DNA of 64,000 nt from Salinilacustrithrix flava (lineage in GTDB: Bacteria; Actinomycetota; Acidimicrobiia; Acidimicrobiales; Salinilacustritrichaceae): NCBI RefSeq assembly GCF_041228405.1, contig NZ_CP133888.1, forward strand, positions 1,116,001-1,180,000, written 5' to 3'. Shown here piece by piece: positions 1 through 7,524 of this stretch; position 1 is the stretch's first letter; each line of letters begins with the position of its first letter. The position numbers and the translations under genes are program-made. Below the pieces are notes generated by a model, which did not search any database, was not told the DNA's origin, and saw only the letters and a program-made list of their open reading frames with translations.

Positions 1-381
1 GTGGAACGTGACGTCTTCCCGCAGCGTTAGCGACATGCTGGGCGGCTCGGCCTCCAGCGTCCACTCCGTCGCCAGGCCGGGGATCGGGTCACCGTCTGGC
101 GTGGTGTGCACCAGGCGGTCGAACACGAGGTTCAGCGACGTGTTGTCCGTGCTCGAGCTGCCCCGATGCGGGTCGTAGCTCGTCGGGGCCACGGTGTAGA
201 TCAGCCGCAGCGTCCCTTCCCGGTCGATCTCACCGGGAACGGCGGCCTCTGCGGTGCCATCGCCCGACGAGCCGGTGTCCTCGGCGGCCTCACCGGAGTT
301 CTCGCCACCACAGGCAGCCAGCACCAGTGACGCGATGAGCACGAGTGCCAGGAGCGGTCGCCAACGAGAAGGCGTGTGCAT
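1..381 (-). CDS. ABC transporter substrate-binding lipoprotein, family 5 (partial, C-terminus outside window)
   Basis: Only the first 127 codons are present; the gene runs off the left edge. The start is ATG at 381, preceded by a purine-rich AGGGGGA. Residues 8-23 form a lipoprotein signal ending in a lipobox (LVLAAC, lipidated Cys24). A low-complexity Gly/Glu/Ala/Ser linker follows. Then comes the N-terminal lobe of a peptide/nickel-type binding protein: GTLRLIY, a SYDPH element, then NLVFDRLVHTTPDGDPIPGLA and a W-plus-strand segment typical of SBP_bac_5. This family captures oligopeptides, opines or other small solutes outside the membrane and delivers them to an ABC permease. It is divergent from the TetR gene at 587, and the shared upstream region carries palindromes. 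Substrate cannot be inferred. Confidence 0.85.
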   Translation of the reverse strand, partial: MHTPSRWRPLLALVLIASLVLAACGGENSGEAAEDTGSSGDGTAEAAVPGEIDREGTLRLIYTVAPTSYDPHRGSSSTDNTSLNLVFDRLVHTTPDGDPIPGLATEWTLEAEPPSMSLTLREDVTFH

Positions 382-457
382 TCGATTCCCCCTTGGGTTG
401 CACGGCCGGAACGCCGTGACGGACGGCACGGACGGTAGCCACGGCCGCAACGCTCTA

Positions 458-496
458 CCAAACCACCGTTTGGTTGGTTCCCAAACGGCCGGTTGG
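458..496. promoter_or_regulatory. Two tandem palindromes, probable TetR operator pair
   Basis: CCAAAC-cacc-GTTTGG at 458-473 is a perfect inverted repeat. CCAAAC-ggcc-GGTTGG at 481-496 is the same palindrome with one mismatch, 23 bases further on. They lie between the divergent substrate-binding gene (start 381) and the TetR gene (start 587), 37 bases upstream of a TACGCT -10 box (533-538). The arrangement suggests autoregulation and possible control of the divergent gene. Binding by this TetR is inference from position and symmetry. Confidence 0.6.
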
Positions 497-586
497 TTGA
501 TGAGCGAGTGCTCCGGGCCGCAGCGCCGGCGCTACGCTTGCGGCGCCGACCACGACAGCAAGTCGGCGGATCCAGGGGCGCGAGAC

Positions 587-1192
587 GTGAGATCGAGAGA
601 AGTGAGCCGGCGGGACGAGATCGTGCGTGCCGCCACGCTGCTGTTCCACAAGCAGGGCTACGGCAACACCACTACCCAGCAGATCGCCGACAAGGTCGGC
701 ATGCTCAAGGGCAGCCTCTACCACCACTTCCGGTCCAAGGCAGACCTGCTCTTCCTGGTGATCGAGCAGCTGCACAGCCAGTACATGGCGAGCATCGACG
801 AGGATCTGGCCATCGAGGACGTGCCGGTGCAGGAGCGCTTGGACCTCTTCCTCGATCGTCACCTCGACATCGTCTTCAGCAACATCGAGGCGGGCACGAT
901 CTACCGGGATGCCATCGACCAGCTCGAACCGGCCGCACGACGGCAGGTCCGGGCCGAGCGCGACCGCTACGTGCAGCACATGGAAGAGCTGATCCGCCAG
1001 GGCCAGGATGCAGGCGTGGTGTGCGAGGACGTCGATGCGTCGCTCCTGGCACTGGTCGTGCTGTCGATCGTCAACGCGCCCGTCCGGTGGTTCTCACCGC
1101 GCGGTCGCCACACCGCCGACGAGGTCAAGGCGGGGACGATGGCGCTGCTGCGGACGGGCGCGCTCCGTTCGCCACCCGCAGCGCAGCGCTGA
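587..1192 (+). CDS. TetR/AcrR-family transcriptional regulator
   Basis: 201 residues, the normal length for the family. The N-terminal helix-turn-helix is clear: an AATLLFHKQGYGNTT segment followed by QIADKVGMLKGSLYHHF and the KADLL helix. The C-terminal half is the variable ligand and dimerisation domain. GTG at 587 is preferred; GTG at 602 is an in-frame alternative whose purine-rich leader is too close. A -10-like TACGCT sits at 533-538, giving a leader of about 40 bases. Two tandem palindromes upstream (458-496) are the likely operator. The gene converges on the MFS gene with 8 bases between stops. The ligand is unknown; lipid- or xenobiotic-responsive regulators look like this, but nothing here decides it. 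Confidence 0.9.
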   Translation: MRSREVSRRDEIVRAATLLFHKQGYGNTTTQQIADKVGMLKGSLYHHFRSKADLLFLVIEQLHSQYMASIDEDLAIEDVPVQERLDLFLDRHLDIVFSNIEAGTIYRDAIDQLEPAARRQVRAERDRYVQHMEELIRQGQDAGVVCEDVDASLLALVVLSIVNAPVRWFSPRGRHTADEVKAGTMALLRTGALRSPPAAQR

Positions 1193-1200
1193 ACGGCGAC

Positions 1201-2643
1201 CTACAGGAACGCGGCCAGCGGGTCGCCGGCGGACTCCTCGGCGACCCGGGCGATGTCAGCCTCGATCGTGGTGGCGCCGCGGGCCATGAGCAACCCACCC
1301 ACCAGCCCGGTCGGGGCGAGGGCAGCCAGGCCCCAGCGGATGTCGGTGGCCTCGGCGATGGCCCCGACCAGCACGCCGCCGGCGATGCCGCCCATGACCG
1401 CCACCATGAGCCCGAGCAGCGAGAACATGAGGGGGCGCAGGCGGGGCGGGCTGATGGCCGACAGCGCGGTGTACAGCGGGGCGATGCCGACCTGCAGGGC
1501 GAACAAGCCGACCCACGCGGCCGGGACGAACAGCCACACGCTCGGGAGGAAGACGGCGAAGGCCAGCAGCATGGAGAAGCCGGCGATGGCTCCCCCGACG
1601 ATGCGCACCGCGCGCGAGGGCGACCGGGCGAAGATGCGCTCGCCCACGTTGCCGCCGACGAGCGTGCCCAGCAGCGACGCCGTCGCGGTGATCATGCCGA
1701 TGACGGCGCGGCCGTCGGCACCGATGCCGTACTGGCGCTCGAGGAAGATGTTCACGAACGCGAGGACGCCGACGAGGCCGAACCCGAGCACGCCGATGCC
1801 GAGGATCTGTCGCTTGAACGTCGGGATGGTGAGCAGCCGGGTGACCGCCTCGCGGAAGTTCATGCCAGATGGCGCACCGGTGACCGACAGCGTTGCCCCG
1901 GCCAGGCCGCGGACCATCTGGTTCTCCGGCTCCTTCAGCCGGCGGCTGGCGACCAGCGCGATCACCGAGGGCACGGTGAGCACGGGGAAGGCCCAGCGCC
2001 AGATGTCGTCACCGTCGCCGGCGAAGAAGGCGATGGCGAACGCGAGGGCCGGGCCGATCAGGGCCCCGAGGGGGTTCGCCGCGCCGTGCACCGCCAGCAC
2101 CCGGTTCCACGCCATCGGCGGGTAGTAGTCGGTGAGCAGCGACTTGCCCACCGGCTCCACGCCGGACTTGCCGATGCCCACCCCGAAGCGGGCCAGGAAG
2201 AACAGCGGCAGCTTCAGCGCGAACGTGGTGGCGAAGCTCATGACCGACCAGGCCAGTGCCGACCAGCGCAGGATCCGGCCGCGGTCGACCTTGGTGCCCA
2301 AGTAGCCGATGGGCACGGCCAGCAGCACCAGCGCCGTGACCTGCACCCCGACCAGCAGCCCGAACGTGGTGTCGCTCATGCCGAAGTAGCGCTGGACGTT
2401 GGGCCCGAACACGCCGAGCACCGCCCGGTCGAGCTCGTCCACGACGTTGAGCGACGTGATGATGACGAGGGGGTACCAGCCCCCGGCGGCCGCGATCTGG
2501 CGCAGCGGCGGGCCGTCACCGGGCGAGAGCAGGGCCTTCATCCGCCCCCAGGCCGTGGGGGAGGCGAGCGTCCCGGCATCCTCGGGCATGCCCGGCGTCG
2601 GGTCGGGCACCTCCGGCGAGGTGCTCGTCGTCGTCTCCGTCAC
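1201..2643 (-). CDS. Major facilitator superfamily transporter
   Basis: 480 residues. After about 45 hydrophilic residues rich in Thr, Ser and Pro come roughly twelve hydrophobic segments. The signature after the second helix is GYLGTKVDRGRILRW, the MFS D-R-G/R-R-R loop. An amphipathic central loop (around SRRLKEPENQ) separates the two six-helix bundles. The FLARFGVGIGKSGVEP helix resembles the proton-coupled substrate helix of drug- or organic-acid-type carriers. Start is GTG at 2643. It is transcribed away from the hydrolase gene upstream (gap 85 bases) and converges on the TetR gene. Substrate is unknown. The MFS call is solid, but whether it exports drugs or imports metabolites is not. 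Confidence 0.88.
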   Translation of the reverse strand: MTETTTSTSPEVPDPTPGMPEDAGTLASPTAWGRMKALLSPGDGPPLRQIAAAGGWYPLVIITSLNVVDELDRAVLGVFGPNVQRYFGMSDTTFGLLVGVQVTALVLLAVPIGYLGTKVDRGRILRWSALAWSVMSFATTFALKLPLFFLARFGVGIGKSGVEPVGKSLLTDYYPPMAWNRVLAVHGAANPLGALIGPALAFAIAFFAGDGDDIWRWAFPVLTVPSVIALVASRRLKEPENQMVRGLAGATLSVTGAPSGMNFREAVTRLLTIPTFKRQILGIGVLGFGLVGVLAFVNIFLERQYGIGADGRAVIGMITATASLLGTLVGGNVGERIFARSPSRAVRIVGGAIAGFSMLLAFAVFLPSVWLFVPAAWVGLFALQVGIAPLYTALSAISPPRLRPLMFSLLGLMVAVMGGIAGGVLVGAIAEATDIRWGLAALAPTGLVGGLLMARGATTIEADIARVAEESAGDPLAAFL

Positions 2644-2728
2644 CTGGTGCCCCCCACGTGCTGCGTCTCCGGTCCGGCCCTGCTTCGGCGTGGCGACGGG
2701 CGATCCCTGCCGACGTGACCGACGTCGC

Positions 2729-3511
2729 CTACAGCGCCTCGAGGAACCGTTCGATGTTGCGGTTGACCTCGGCGGGGTGCGTCAGGTTCGGGGCGTGGGC
2801 CGCACCCTCGATCGGCACGAGGTCGCGGCAGTCGGGCAGCTCGGCCCGCAGCAGCTCCGCCTTCTCGATCGGGATCGCCGTGTCCGCCGTGCCGTGCACG
2901 ATGAGGGCGGGGCAGCTGATCTCGCCGAGCCGATCGGTGATGTCGTCGCGGTCGAGCAGGGCGCCGCCTGGCTCGACGATCCGCGCCGGGTCCTCGGCCA
3001 TCCACTTGGCCTTCCACTCGGGCTGGAGGTCGGGGTCGCCGATGATGAGGCCGCCGACGATGTCGAAGACCGCGTTGCGGGTCTCGTCGTCGCCGGTGGA
3101 GACCGCCTCGATCATGCCCCGGTACGACTCGACGTTCTCCGGGTCCTCGGTGCCCGACTGGGTGTCGATGAGGATGAGGGCCCGCACCCGGTCGGGGTGG
3201 GCGATGGCGGCGCGCAGCGACAGGAACCCGCCCTGGGACATGCCGGCCAGCACGGCGGACTCGATGCCGAGGTGGTCGAGCAGGGCGATGGCGTCCTCGG
3301 CCGAGTCCCAGTAGGTGAACTCGCCGCTGGACTCGGTGTCGCCGAACCCACGCTCGTCCCAGCGGATGTGGCGGTAGCCGTCGAGGCCGGCGACCTGCGG
3401 GTCGAACATCGTGTGGTCCATCAGGAACCCGTGGCTCCACAGGATCGGTGGGCCGTCGCCGCCGGAGTCCTCGTAGTGGATGCGGGCCCCGTCGTGGTCG
3501 AAGTGCGCCAT
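2729..3511 (-). CDS. Alpha/beta-fold hydrolase
   Basis: 260 residues, full length for a single-domain alpha/beta hydrolase. The oxyanion motif is in WSHGFLMD (about residue 26). The nucleophile elbow is G-M-S-Q-G-G, with the Ser near residue 93. The acid lies in the VHGTADTAIP segment, and the catalytic His in the C-terminal EGAAHAPNLTHP motif. The overall pattern (DERGFGDTESSG, LLDHLGIESAVLAGMSQGG) resembles 3-oxoadipate enol-lactonase and haloalkane dehalogenase relatives, but the substrate cannot be fixed. The start is the ATG at 3511, exactly 6 bases after a TACGGT -10 box, so the mRNA is probably leaderless. Confidence 0.88.
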   Translation of the reverse strand: MAHFDHDGARIHYEDSGGDGPPILWSHGFLMDHTMFDPQVAGLDGYRHIRWDERGFGDTESSGEFTYWDSAEDAIALLDHLGIESAVLAGMSQGGFLSLRAAIAHPDRVRALILIDTQSGTEDPENVESYRGMIEAVSTGDDETRNAVFDIVGGLIIGDPDLQPEWKAKWMAEDPARIVEPGGALLDRDDITDRLGEISCPALIVHGTADTAIPIEKAELLRAELPDCRDLVPIEGAAHAPNLTHPAEVNRNIERFLEAL

Positions 3512-3517
3512 GCGCGG

Positions 3518-3523
3518 ACCGTA
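3518..3523 (-). promoter_or_regulatory. -10 box of leaderless hydrolase gene
   Basis: On the minus strand this reads TACGGT and ends 6 bases before the ATG at 3511. Transcription would begin at or next to the start codon. Confidence 0.6.
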
Positions 3524-3554
3524 GCCCCGCCCGGGTGCGTGCGCTCGGCGGCCG

Positions 3555-4154
3555 TCAGCGGGGACGGCGGGACATGATCGTCATCGTCGGCCCATCGCCC
3601 CCGCACCGGTACGCGCCGGTCACGACGAACCCGTGGCGCTCGTAGAACGGGATGTTCCGCTCGTTGGAGGACTCCAGGTGGGCGAGCAGGCCGGTGCGGT
3701 CGCAGTCGGCCAGGGTCGGGCTCAGCAGGGTCGTGCCGTGGCCGTGGGACTGGCGTGCGGGGTCGACGCCGAGGACACCGAGGTAGAGGTGCGGTTCATG
3801 CGGACGGTGCTCGTGAGCCCGGGCCAGCTCGCCGAGGCGGGGCACCAGCTCGTCGCCGAGGTGGGGGGACAGCGCGGCGAACAGGTCCTGCACCCGTTCG
3901 CCGCGGAGCACGTCGCGGTCGGGCGGCGACCAGAGCGCACCGCCGGCCACACCGCCGGCGTCGGCGACGACGTAGGCGTGGCCCAGCCAGAAGTAGTCCT
4001 CGACGAAGATCTCGAACAGGGCCCGCCGGCCGGCGTCGGGGTCGTCCGCCGGCGCGAAGAGCCACCGCTGGATCGGATCGTCGGCGAAGGCGGCCGTGAG
4101 CACGTCGGTGAGCGCCGGGAGGTCGGCGGCGGTGGCGTGGACGGCGACGGCCAT
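3555..4154 (-). CDS. GNAT-family N-acetyltransferase
   Basis: 199 residues. The acetyl-CoA fold is seen in order: the N-terminal helix (DVLTAAFADDPIQRWLF), the central strand (HLYLGVLGVDPARQSHGHGTTLL) carrying the Q/R-x-x-G-x-G/A pyrophosphate loop, and the C-terminal strand pair (LESSNERNIPFYERHGFVVT), where the Tyr is the usual general acid. It probably acetylates a small amine or a protein N-terminus; the acceptor is unknown. The ATG at 4154 is 6 bases from a TACGCT -10 box, so longer upstream readings are not needed. It is divergent from the RpiB-like gene, with a 39-base shared promoter region. Confidence 0.9.
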   Translation of the reverse strand: MAVAVHATAADLPALTDVLTAAFADDPIQRWLFAPADDPDAGRRALFEIFVEDYFWLGHAYVVADAGGVAGGALWSPPDRDVLRGERVQDLFAALSPHLGDELVPRLGELARAHEHRPHEPHLYLGVLGVDPARQSHGHGTTLLSPTLADCDRTGLLAHLESSNERNIPFYERHGFVVTGAYRCGGDGPTMTIMSRRPR

Positions 4155-4160
4155 CGCCGG

Positions 4161-4188
4161 AGCGTAGGTGGACCCTCGCCCTAGGGTC
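4161..4188. promoter_or_regulatory. Divergent leaderless promoters with inverted repeat
   Basis: Minus-strand TACGCT (4161-4166) lies 6 bases from the GNAT start. Plus-strand TAGGGT (4182-4187) lies 6 bases from the GTG at 4194. GACCCT-cgccct-AGGGTC (4171-4188) is a perfect inverted repeat overlapping the plus-strand -10 box. It may be an operator or simply symmetry of the core promoters. Confidence 0.55.
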
Positions 4189-4193
4189 GCGGC

Positions 4194-4622
4194 GTGCGCA
4201 TCGCCTTCGGCACCGACGAGCAGACCGCCGTCACCGACGCCGTGGAGGACTGGTTGGCCGAGCACGGCCACGACGTCGTGGTCGTGGCGCCTCGCGGTGG
4301 ACCCTGGCCGGACGTCGGGGCCGCCGTCGGGAACGCCGTCGCATCGGGCGAGGCCGACCGCGGGGTCGTGTGCTGCTGGACCGGCACCGGTGTGAGCATC
4401 GCCGCCAACAAGGTGCCCGGCGTGCGGGCTGCGCTGTGCACGGACCGGGGCACCGCCGAGGGCGCGCGCCGGTGGAACGACGCCAACGTGCTCGCCTTCG
4501 GGCTGCGCCTCACCACCGAGGCGGTGGCCGAGGAGATGCTCGACGCGTTCCTCGCCACCGACGTCGACCCGGACGAGCGAGCCCTCATCCAGCACGTGGA
4601 AGCGCCTCCGAACGCTCCGTGA
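4194..4622 (+). CDS. RpiB/LacA/LacB-family sugar-phosphate isomerase
   Basis: 142 residues, a typical RpiB length. It opens with MRIAFGTDEQ and has the family core CWTGTGVSIAANKVPGVRAA. The Cys corresponds to the catalytic base Cys of RpiB, and the TGTG-SIAANK loop binds phosphate. The conserved H-N-D of the next motif is R-W-N-D here (ARRWNDANVLAFG), so the His that opens the sugar ring in E. coli RpiB is replaced by Trp. The family interconverts ribose-5-phosphate and ribulose-5-phosphate, or related aldose and ketose phosphates. The Trp change suggests another substrate. GTG start, leaderless promoter at 4182-4187. Confidence 0.85.
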   Translation: MRIAFGTDEQTAVTDAVEDWLAEHGHDVVVVAPRGGPWPDVGAAVGNAVASGEADRGVVCCWTGTGVSIAANKVPGVRAALCTDRGTAEGARRWNDANVLAFGLRLTTEAVAEEMLDAFLATDVDPDERALIQHVEAPPNAP

Positions 4623-4720
4623 ACGGTGGGCGACATCTGTCTCCGTCGCGCCTTCGTCCCCCAGGCCCTCGGTACCCTGGATGTTGCCGTCGCGTGACGG
4701 CACCCTGAGGAGGAGCCGCT

Positions 4721-5002
4721 GTGCACCCCTGGTCCCCGTTCGATCTCGTCCACCGCGTGTCCGGCGCCGCCGCGTCGGCCTCCGACGCGCTCCTGCCCCG
4801 CCCCATCCGTGTGGTGGTCGACCGCACCCTGATCGACGCCGCCTGCGTCAACCGCGGCGGTGTGGTCCCGGTGGCGCGCCGCCTGGGCGTCGACGTGCCC
4901 GCCGTCGACTCGTGGCGCTCCCAGGGCATCCCGCCCGAGTTCCGCTCCCGCCTCGGGACCCTCGCGGTCGTGCCGGAGCTCCCGGGCCGCCGGGCCGCCT
5001 GA
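4721..5002 (+). CDS. Small HTH-like protein of unknown function
   Basis: 93 residues. The GTG at 4721 follows an excellent GGAGGAG ribosome site. A -10 like TACCCT lies at 4673-4678, and a short hairpin (GCCGTC...GACGGC) sits in the leader. The middle reads GGVVPVARRLGVDVPAVDSW then GIPPEFRSRL. This resembles the YdaS/Cro-type helix-turn-helix (VARRLGV, turn, AVxxW, then G-I-P). It is probably a small DNA-binding protein. No partner toxin or phage gene lies next to it. Confidence is high that it is a gene and moderate for DNA binding. Confidence 0.6.
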   Translation: MHPWSPFDLVHRVSGAAASASDALLPRPIRVVVDRTLIDAACVNRGGVVPVARRLGVDVPAVDSWRSQGIPPEFRSRLGTLAVVPELPGRRAA

Positions 5003-5018
5003 GCCCGCCGTCGGCGGG

Positions 5019-5984
5019 TCAGAGACCCAGGTTCATCCCTCCGGCGCCGACCATCTCGTCGAAGAAGTCGGCGTCGTAGGCCCGCTCGGGATCGGCCCGC
5101 ACGCGATCGTCGAGCACCGCTGCGTCGTCGCCGACGAGGATGCGCCAGCGTCCCTGCCGCACGCCGTCGAGGATGATCGTGGCTGCCTCCTCGGCGGTGG
5201 TCGGCGCACCGTCGCGGAACGCCTCGCCCCGCACCTGCATGAAGCCGCGCAGCTCGTCGTCGGTGACGCCGCTCACGTCCAGGCCCATGCGGGCGGCGGC
5301 CTGGCGCATCCGATCGAGGTCCTCCGCCGTCATGTCCTCGGGCCGGTGCCCGAGGATGGCGGCGGAGTTGAGCACGATCGAGGTGCCGATGTGGCCGGGC
5401 ATCACGACGTGGGCCTGCACGTGCGGCGCGTTGATCCGCAGGTCCGTGAGCAGCGCCTCGGTGAAGCCGCGCACCGCGAACTTGGCCGCGCTGTAGGCGG
5501 TGTGGGGGGTGAAGGGGCCGATGGACGCCCACAGCCCGTTCACGCTCGAGACGTTGACCAGGTGCCCGCCGTCGGAGGCCACGAGCAGGGGCAGGAAGGC
5601 CCGGGAGCCGTTGTACACGCCGCCCCAGCAGATGCCGAAGGTGCGCTCCCACGCGGCTCGGTCGTCCAGCACGAAGGAGCCGCCGCCGCCCACGCCGGCG
5701 TTGTTGAACACCAGGTGGACGCAGTCGGTGCCAAGCTCGGCCACGACGTGGTCGCGGAAGGCCTGCACCTGGGACTCGTCGGCGACGTCGGCGACGAAGG
5801 TGGTCAACCGGGTGCCGGCGGGCGCCTCCTTCTCGGCGAGCGAGACCGTCTCGGCCATCGCGTCCTCGTTCACGTCGCACAGCGCGACGTGGCACCCCTC
5901 GGCCGACAGCTGGCGGACCAGCTCCCGGCCCATGCCGGTGCCACCACCGGTGACGACGGCGATGCGATCGGTGAAGCGCTCCAT
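5019..5984 (-). CDS. Short-chain dehydrogenase/reductase (SDR)
   Basis: 321 residues. The Rossmann loop TGGGTGMG is near residue 12, the acidic NAD(H)-type position follows in CDVNEDAM, and the structural motif NNAG is present (FNNAGVGGGG). The catalytic set is Ser in VNVSSVNGL, Tyr and Lys in YSAAKFA. A C-terminal extension of about 70 residues (after PGHIGTSI) is longer than in classical 250-residue SDRs. The enzyme oxidises or reduces a hydroxyl/carbonyl on an unknown substrate. The start at 5984 lies near a TTGACC-type palindrome (6028-6045), which suggests control by a TetR-family repressor not encoded beside it. Confidence 0.9.
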   Translation of the reverse strand: MERFTDRIAVVTGGGTGMGRELVRQLSAEGCHVALCDVNEDAMAETVSLAEKEAPAGTRLTTFVADVADESQVQAFRDHVVAELGTDCVHLVFNNAGVGGGGSFVLDDRAAWERTFGICWGGVYNGSRAFLPLLVASDGGHLVNVSSVNGLWASIGPFTPHTAYSAAKFAVRGFTEALLTDLRINAPHVQAHVVMPGHIGTSIVLNSAAILGHRPEDMTAEDLDRMRQAAARMGLDVSGVTDDELRGFMQVRGEAFRDGAPTTAEEAATIILDGVRQGRWRILVGDDAAVLDDRVRADPERAYDADFFDEMVGAGGMNLGL

Positions 5985-6027
5985 GGTGTCCCCCTACGGA
6001 CGTCGTGCGGCCGCCCCGAGGGACGGA

Positions 6028-6045
6028 CTTGACCGGGCGGTCAAG
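6028..6045. promoter_or_regulatory. Perfect 18-base palindrome, probable TetR-type operator
   Basis: CTTGACCG-gg-CGGTCAAG has 8-base perfect arms and a 2-base spacer. It lies between the SDR gene (minus, start 5984) and the membrane glycosyltransferase-like gene (plus, start 6073). It is 14 bases upstream of the TACCGT -10 box (6059-6064) of the latter. Symmetry and length are typical for TetR-family operators that control lipid or steroid genes; the regulator is unknown. Confidence 0.65.
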
Positions 6046-6072
6046 GGTACCGGCCCGGTACCGTGCCGGGCG

Positions 6073-7440
6073 ATGACCGAGGCGGAGGCACGGCCCCACG
6101 GGCTGGACCACAGGCCGCTGCCGGTCCTCGAGGACGAACCCGACCGTCGCTGGCCGGACCTCACGTCGACCCGGCTCGCCCTGCTGAGCGGGCTGCTCTA
6201 CCTGCCGTTCACGGTCCTGGGCTACGGCACCGACGTCGACATCACGAACGTGCTGCGCAGCGGCGAGTCCCTGCTCGAGGGCCGATACCGGTACTCACGA
6301 CCACCGGGTGCGCTGCCCTACGAGGGACTGGTCGGCGTGCTCGACCGCATCGGCGGGCCGACCGCGGTGAGCCTCGCCTCGGCCGTCATGGCCGTGATCC
6401 TGCTGGTGCTGCTCGGCCGCCTGGTCGCCGACGAGCTCGGCGAGCGCCGGGCACGCATCGCCGTGGTCGTCGTGGCCACCCAGCCCTGGTTCTGGCTCGC
6501 CGCCACCTCGCTCGGGGACTACGTGTTCGCCCTCGGCCTGCTCCTGGCCGGCGTGCTCGCCGCCCGCCACGACCGCCGCGTGCTCGCCGGCCTCGCCTTC
6601 GCCACCGCCATCGCGTTCCGGTCCACCACGGCGTTCCTGGTCTGGGCGTACCTGCTCGCCGAGCTGGTCGGCGAGCGGGGCGGGCTCGACGGGGTTCGTG
6701 CGGTGCGACCGGCGCCCCGCACCCGCTGGCGCGACGGGCTCGTCACCGGTGGGGTGACCGCCGCCGTCGGCCTCCTCTGGTTCGTCCCGTCCTGGCTGTC
6801 GGTGGGGCGCACCGGCCGCTTCCTGGTCAACGAGTTCGAGACCACCGGCTTCGCCGCCATGGTCGGGCGCTGGGGCGTCAAGAACATCGCCTTCTTCGGC
6901 GTGTTCTCCCTCGTCGTCCTCGTCGCGCTGGTCCCGGTCCTGCTCGCCGGCCTGCGCCTGGCCCGCACCAGCGTGCTCGTGCGGTTCACCGTCCTGGTGG
7001 CCGTCGTGGCCGAGCTGCTGTTCCTCCGCTTCCCCTGGAAGCCGGTGCACCTGCTGCCGGTGCTGCTCTGCGTCGCGGTCCTGCTCGCCGCCAGCCCCCG
7101 CACCCTGACCTGGCACGTCGGGGCCCTGCTCGGCTCCCAGGTGCTGCTCGCCCTCGTGTCCGTCACCGTGGCCGAGCCGGACATCACCAACGCCGCCACC
7201 ACCGGCCGGCTCCACCTCGGCGTGGCGTGGGGCGTGGTCGTGAACGACGTCGACTGCCGCATCGACCCGCCCTACGGCGACGGCGGCTGGCCGGACCTCG
7301 ACACGCCGGCCGCCGACTACGCCGCCATCGACGTGTTCACCTGCCAGGCCCGGTCGTGGCGACCCGGCGGCATCCCCGACGACTACGGCCAGGGCGCCTC
7401 ATCGGGCCGGCCCCCGCCCCACGAGCTGCCCGAGCCCTGA
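6073..7440 (+). CDS. Integral membrane protein, GT-C glycosyltransferase-like
   Basis: 455 residues with about ten hydrophobic segments. After a 35-residue cytoplasmic N-terminus, the first helix (LALLSGLLYLPFTVLGYGTDVDI) leads into an acidic loop, DVDITN, and a second loop, YRYSRPPGALPYE. This layout of first-loop acidic residues followed by helices and a soluble C-terminal tail of about 70 residues matches GT-C mannosyltransferase-like proteins, which use polyprenyl-phosphate sugars. Family membership is inference from topology. The ATG at 6073 is chosen because a TACCGT -10 box ends 8 bases upstream; longer upstream readings have no support. The tail contains two Cys (NDVDC, FTC) that could form a disulfide. 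Confidence 0.7.
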   Translation: MTEAEARPHGLDHRPLPVLEDEPDRRWPDLTSTRLALLSGLLYLPFTVLGYGTDVDITNVLRSGESLLEGRYRYSRPPGALPYEGLVGVLDRIGGPTAVSLASAVMAVILLVLLGRLVADELGERRARIAVVVVATQPWFWLAATSLGDYVFALGLLLAGVLAARHDRRVLAGLAFATAIAFRSTTAFLVWAYLLAELVGERGGLDGVRAVRPAPRTRWRDGLVTGGVTAAVGLLWFVPSWLSVGRTGRFLVNEFETTGFAAMVGRWGVKNIAFFGVFSLVVLVALVPVLLAGLRLARTSVLVRFTVLVAVVAELLFLRFPWKPVHLLPVLLCVAVLLAASPRTLTWHVGALLGSQVLLALVSVTVAEPDITNAATTGRLHLGVAWGVVVNDVDCRIDPPYGDGGWPDLDTPAADYAAIDVFTCQARSWRPGGIPDDYGQGASSGRPPPHELPEP

Positions 7441-7524
7441 ACGACGAGCACCGTCCGTTCGGGGACGCTCCACACGCCGCCGGTGCGTGCACCGCGGCCC
7501 GGAACGGTCCTGGCGGGACGGACC

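Noticed and set aside
493..2718. A 741-codon open frame on the plus strand
   Set aside because: It crosses the TetR gene and runs antisense to the MFS gene. Its product is Arg/Gly/Asp/His-rich low-complexity sequence, the typical shadow of high-GC coding DNA.
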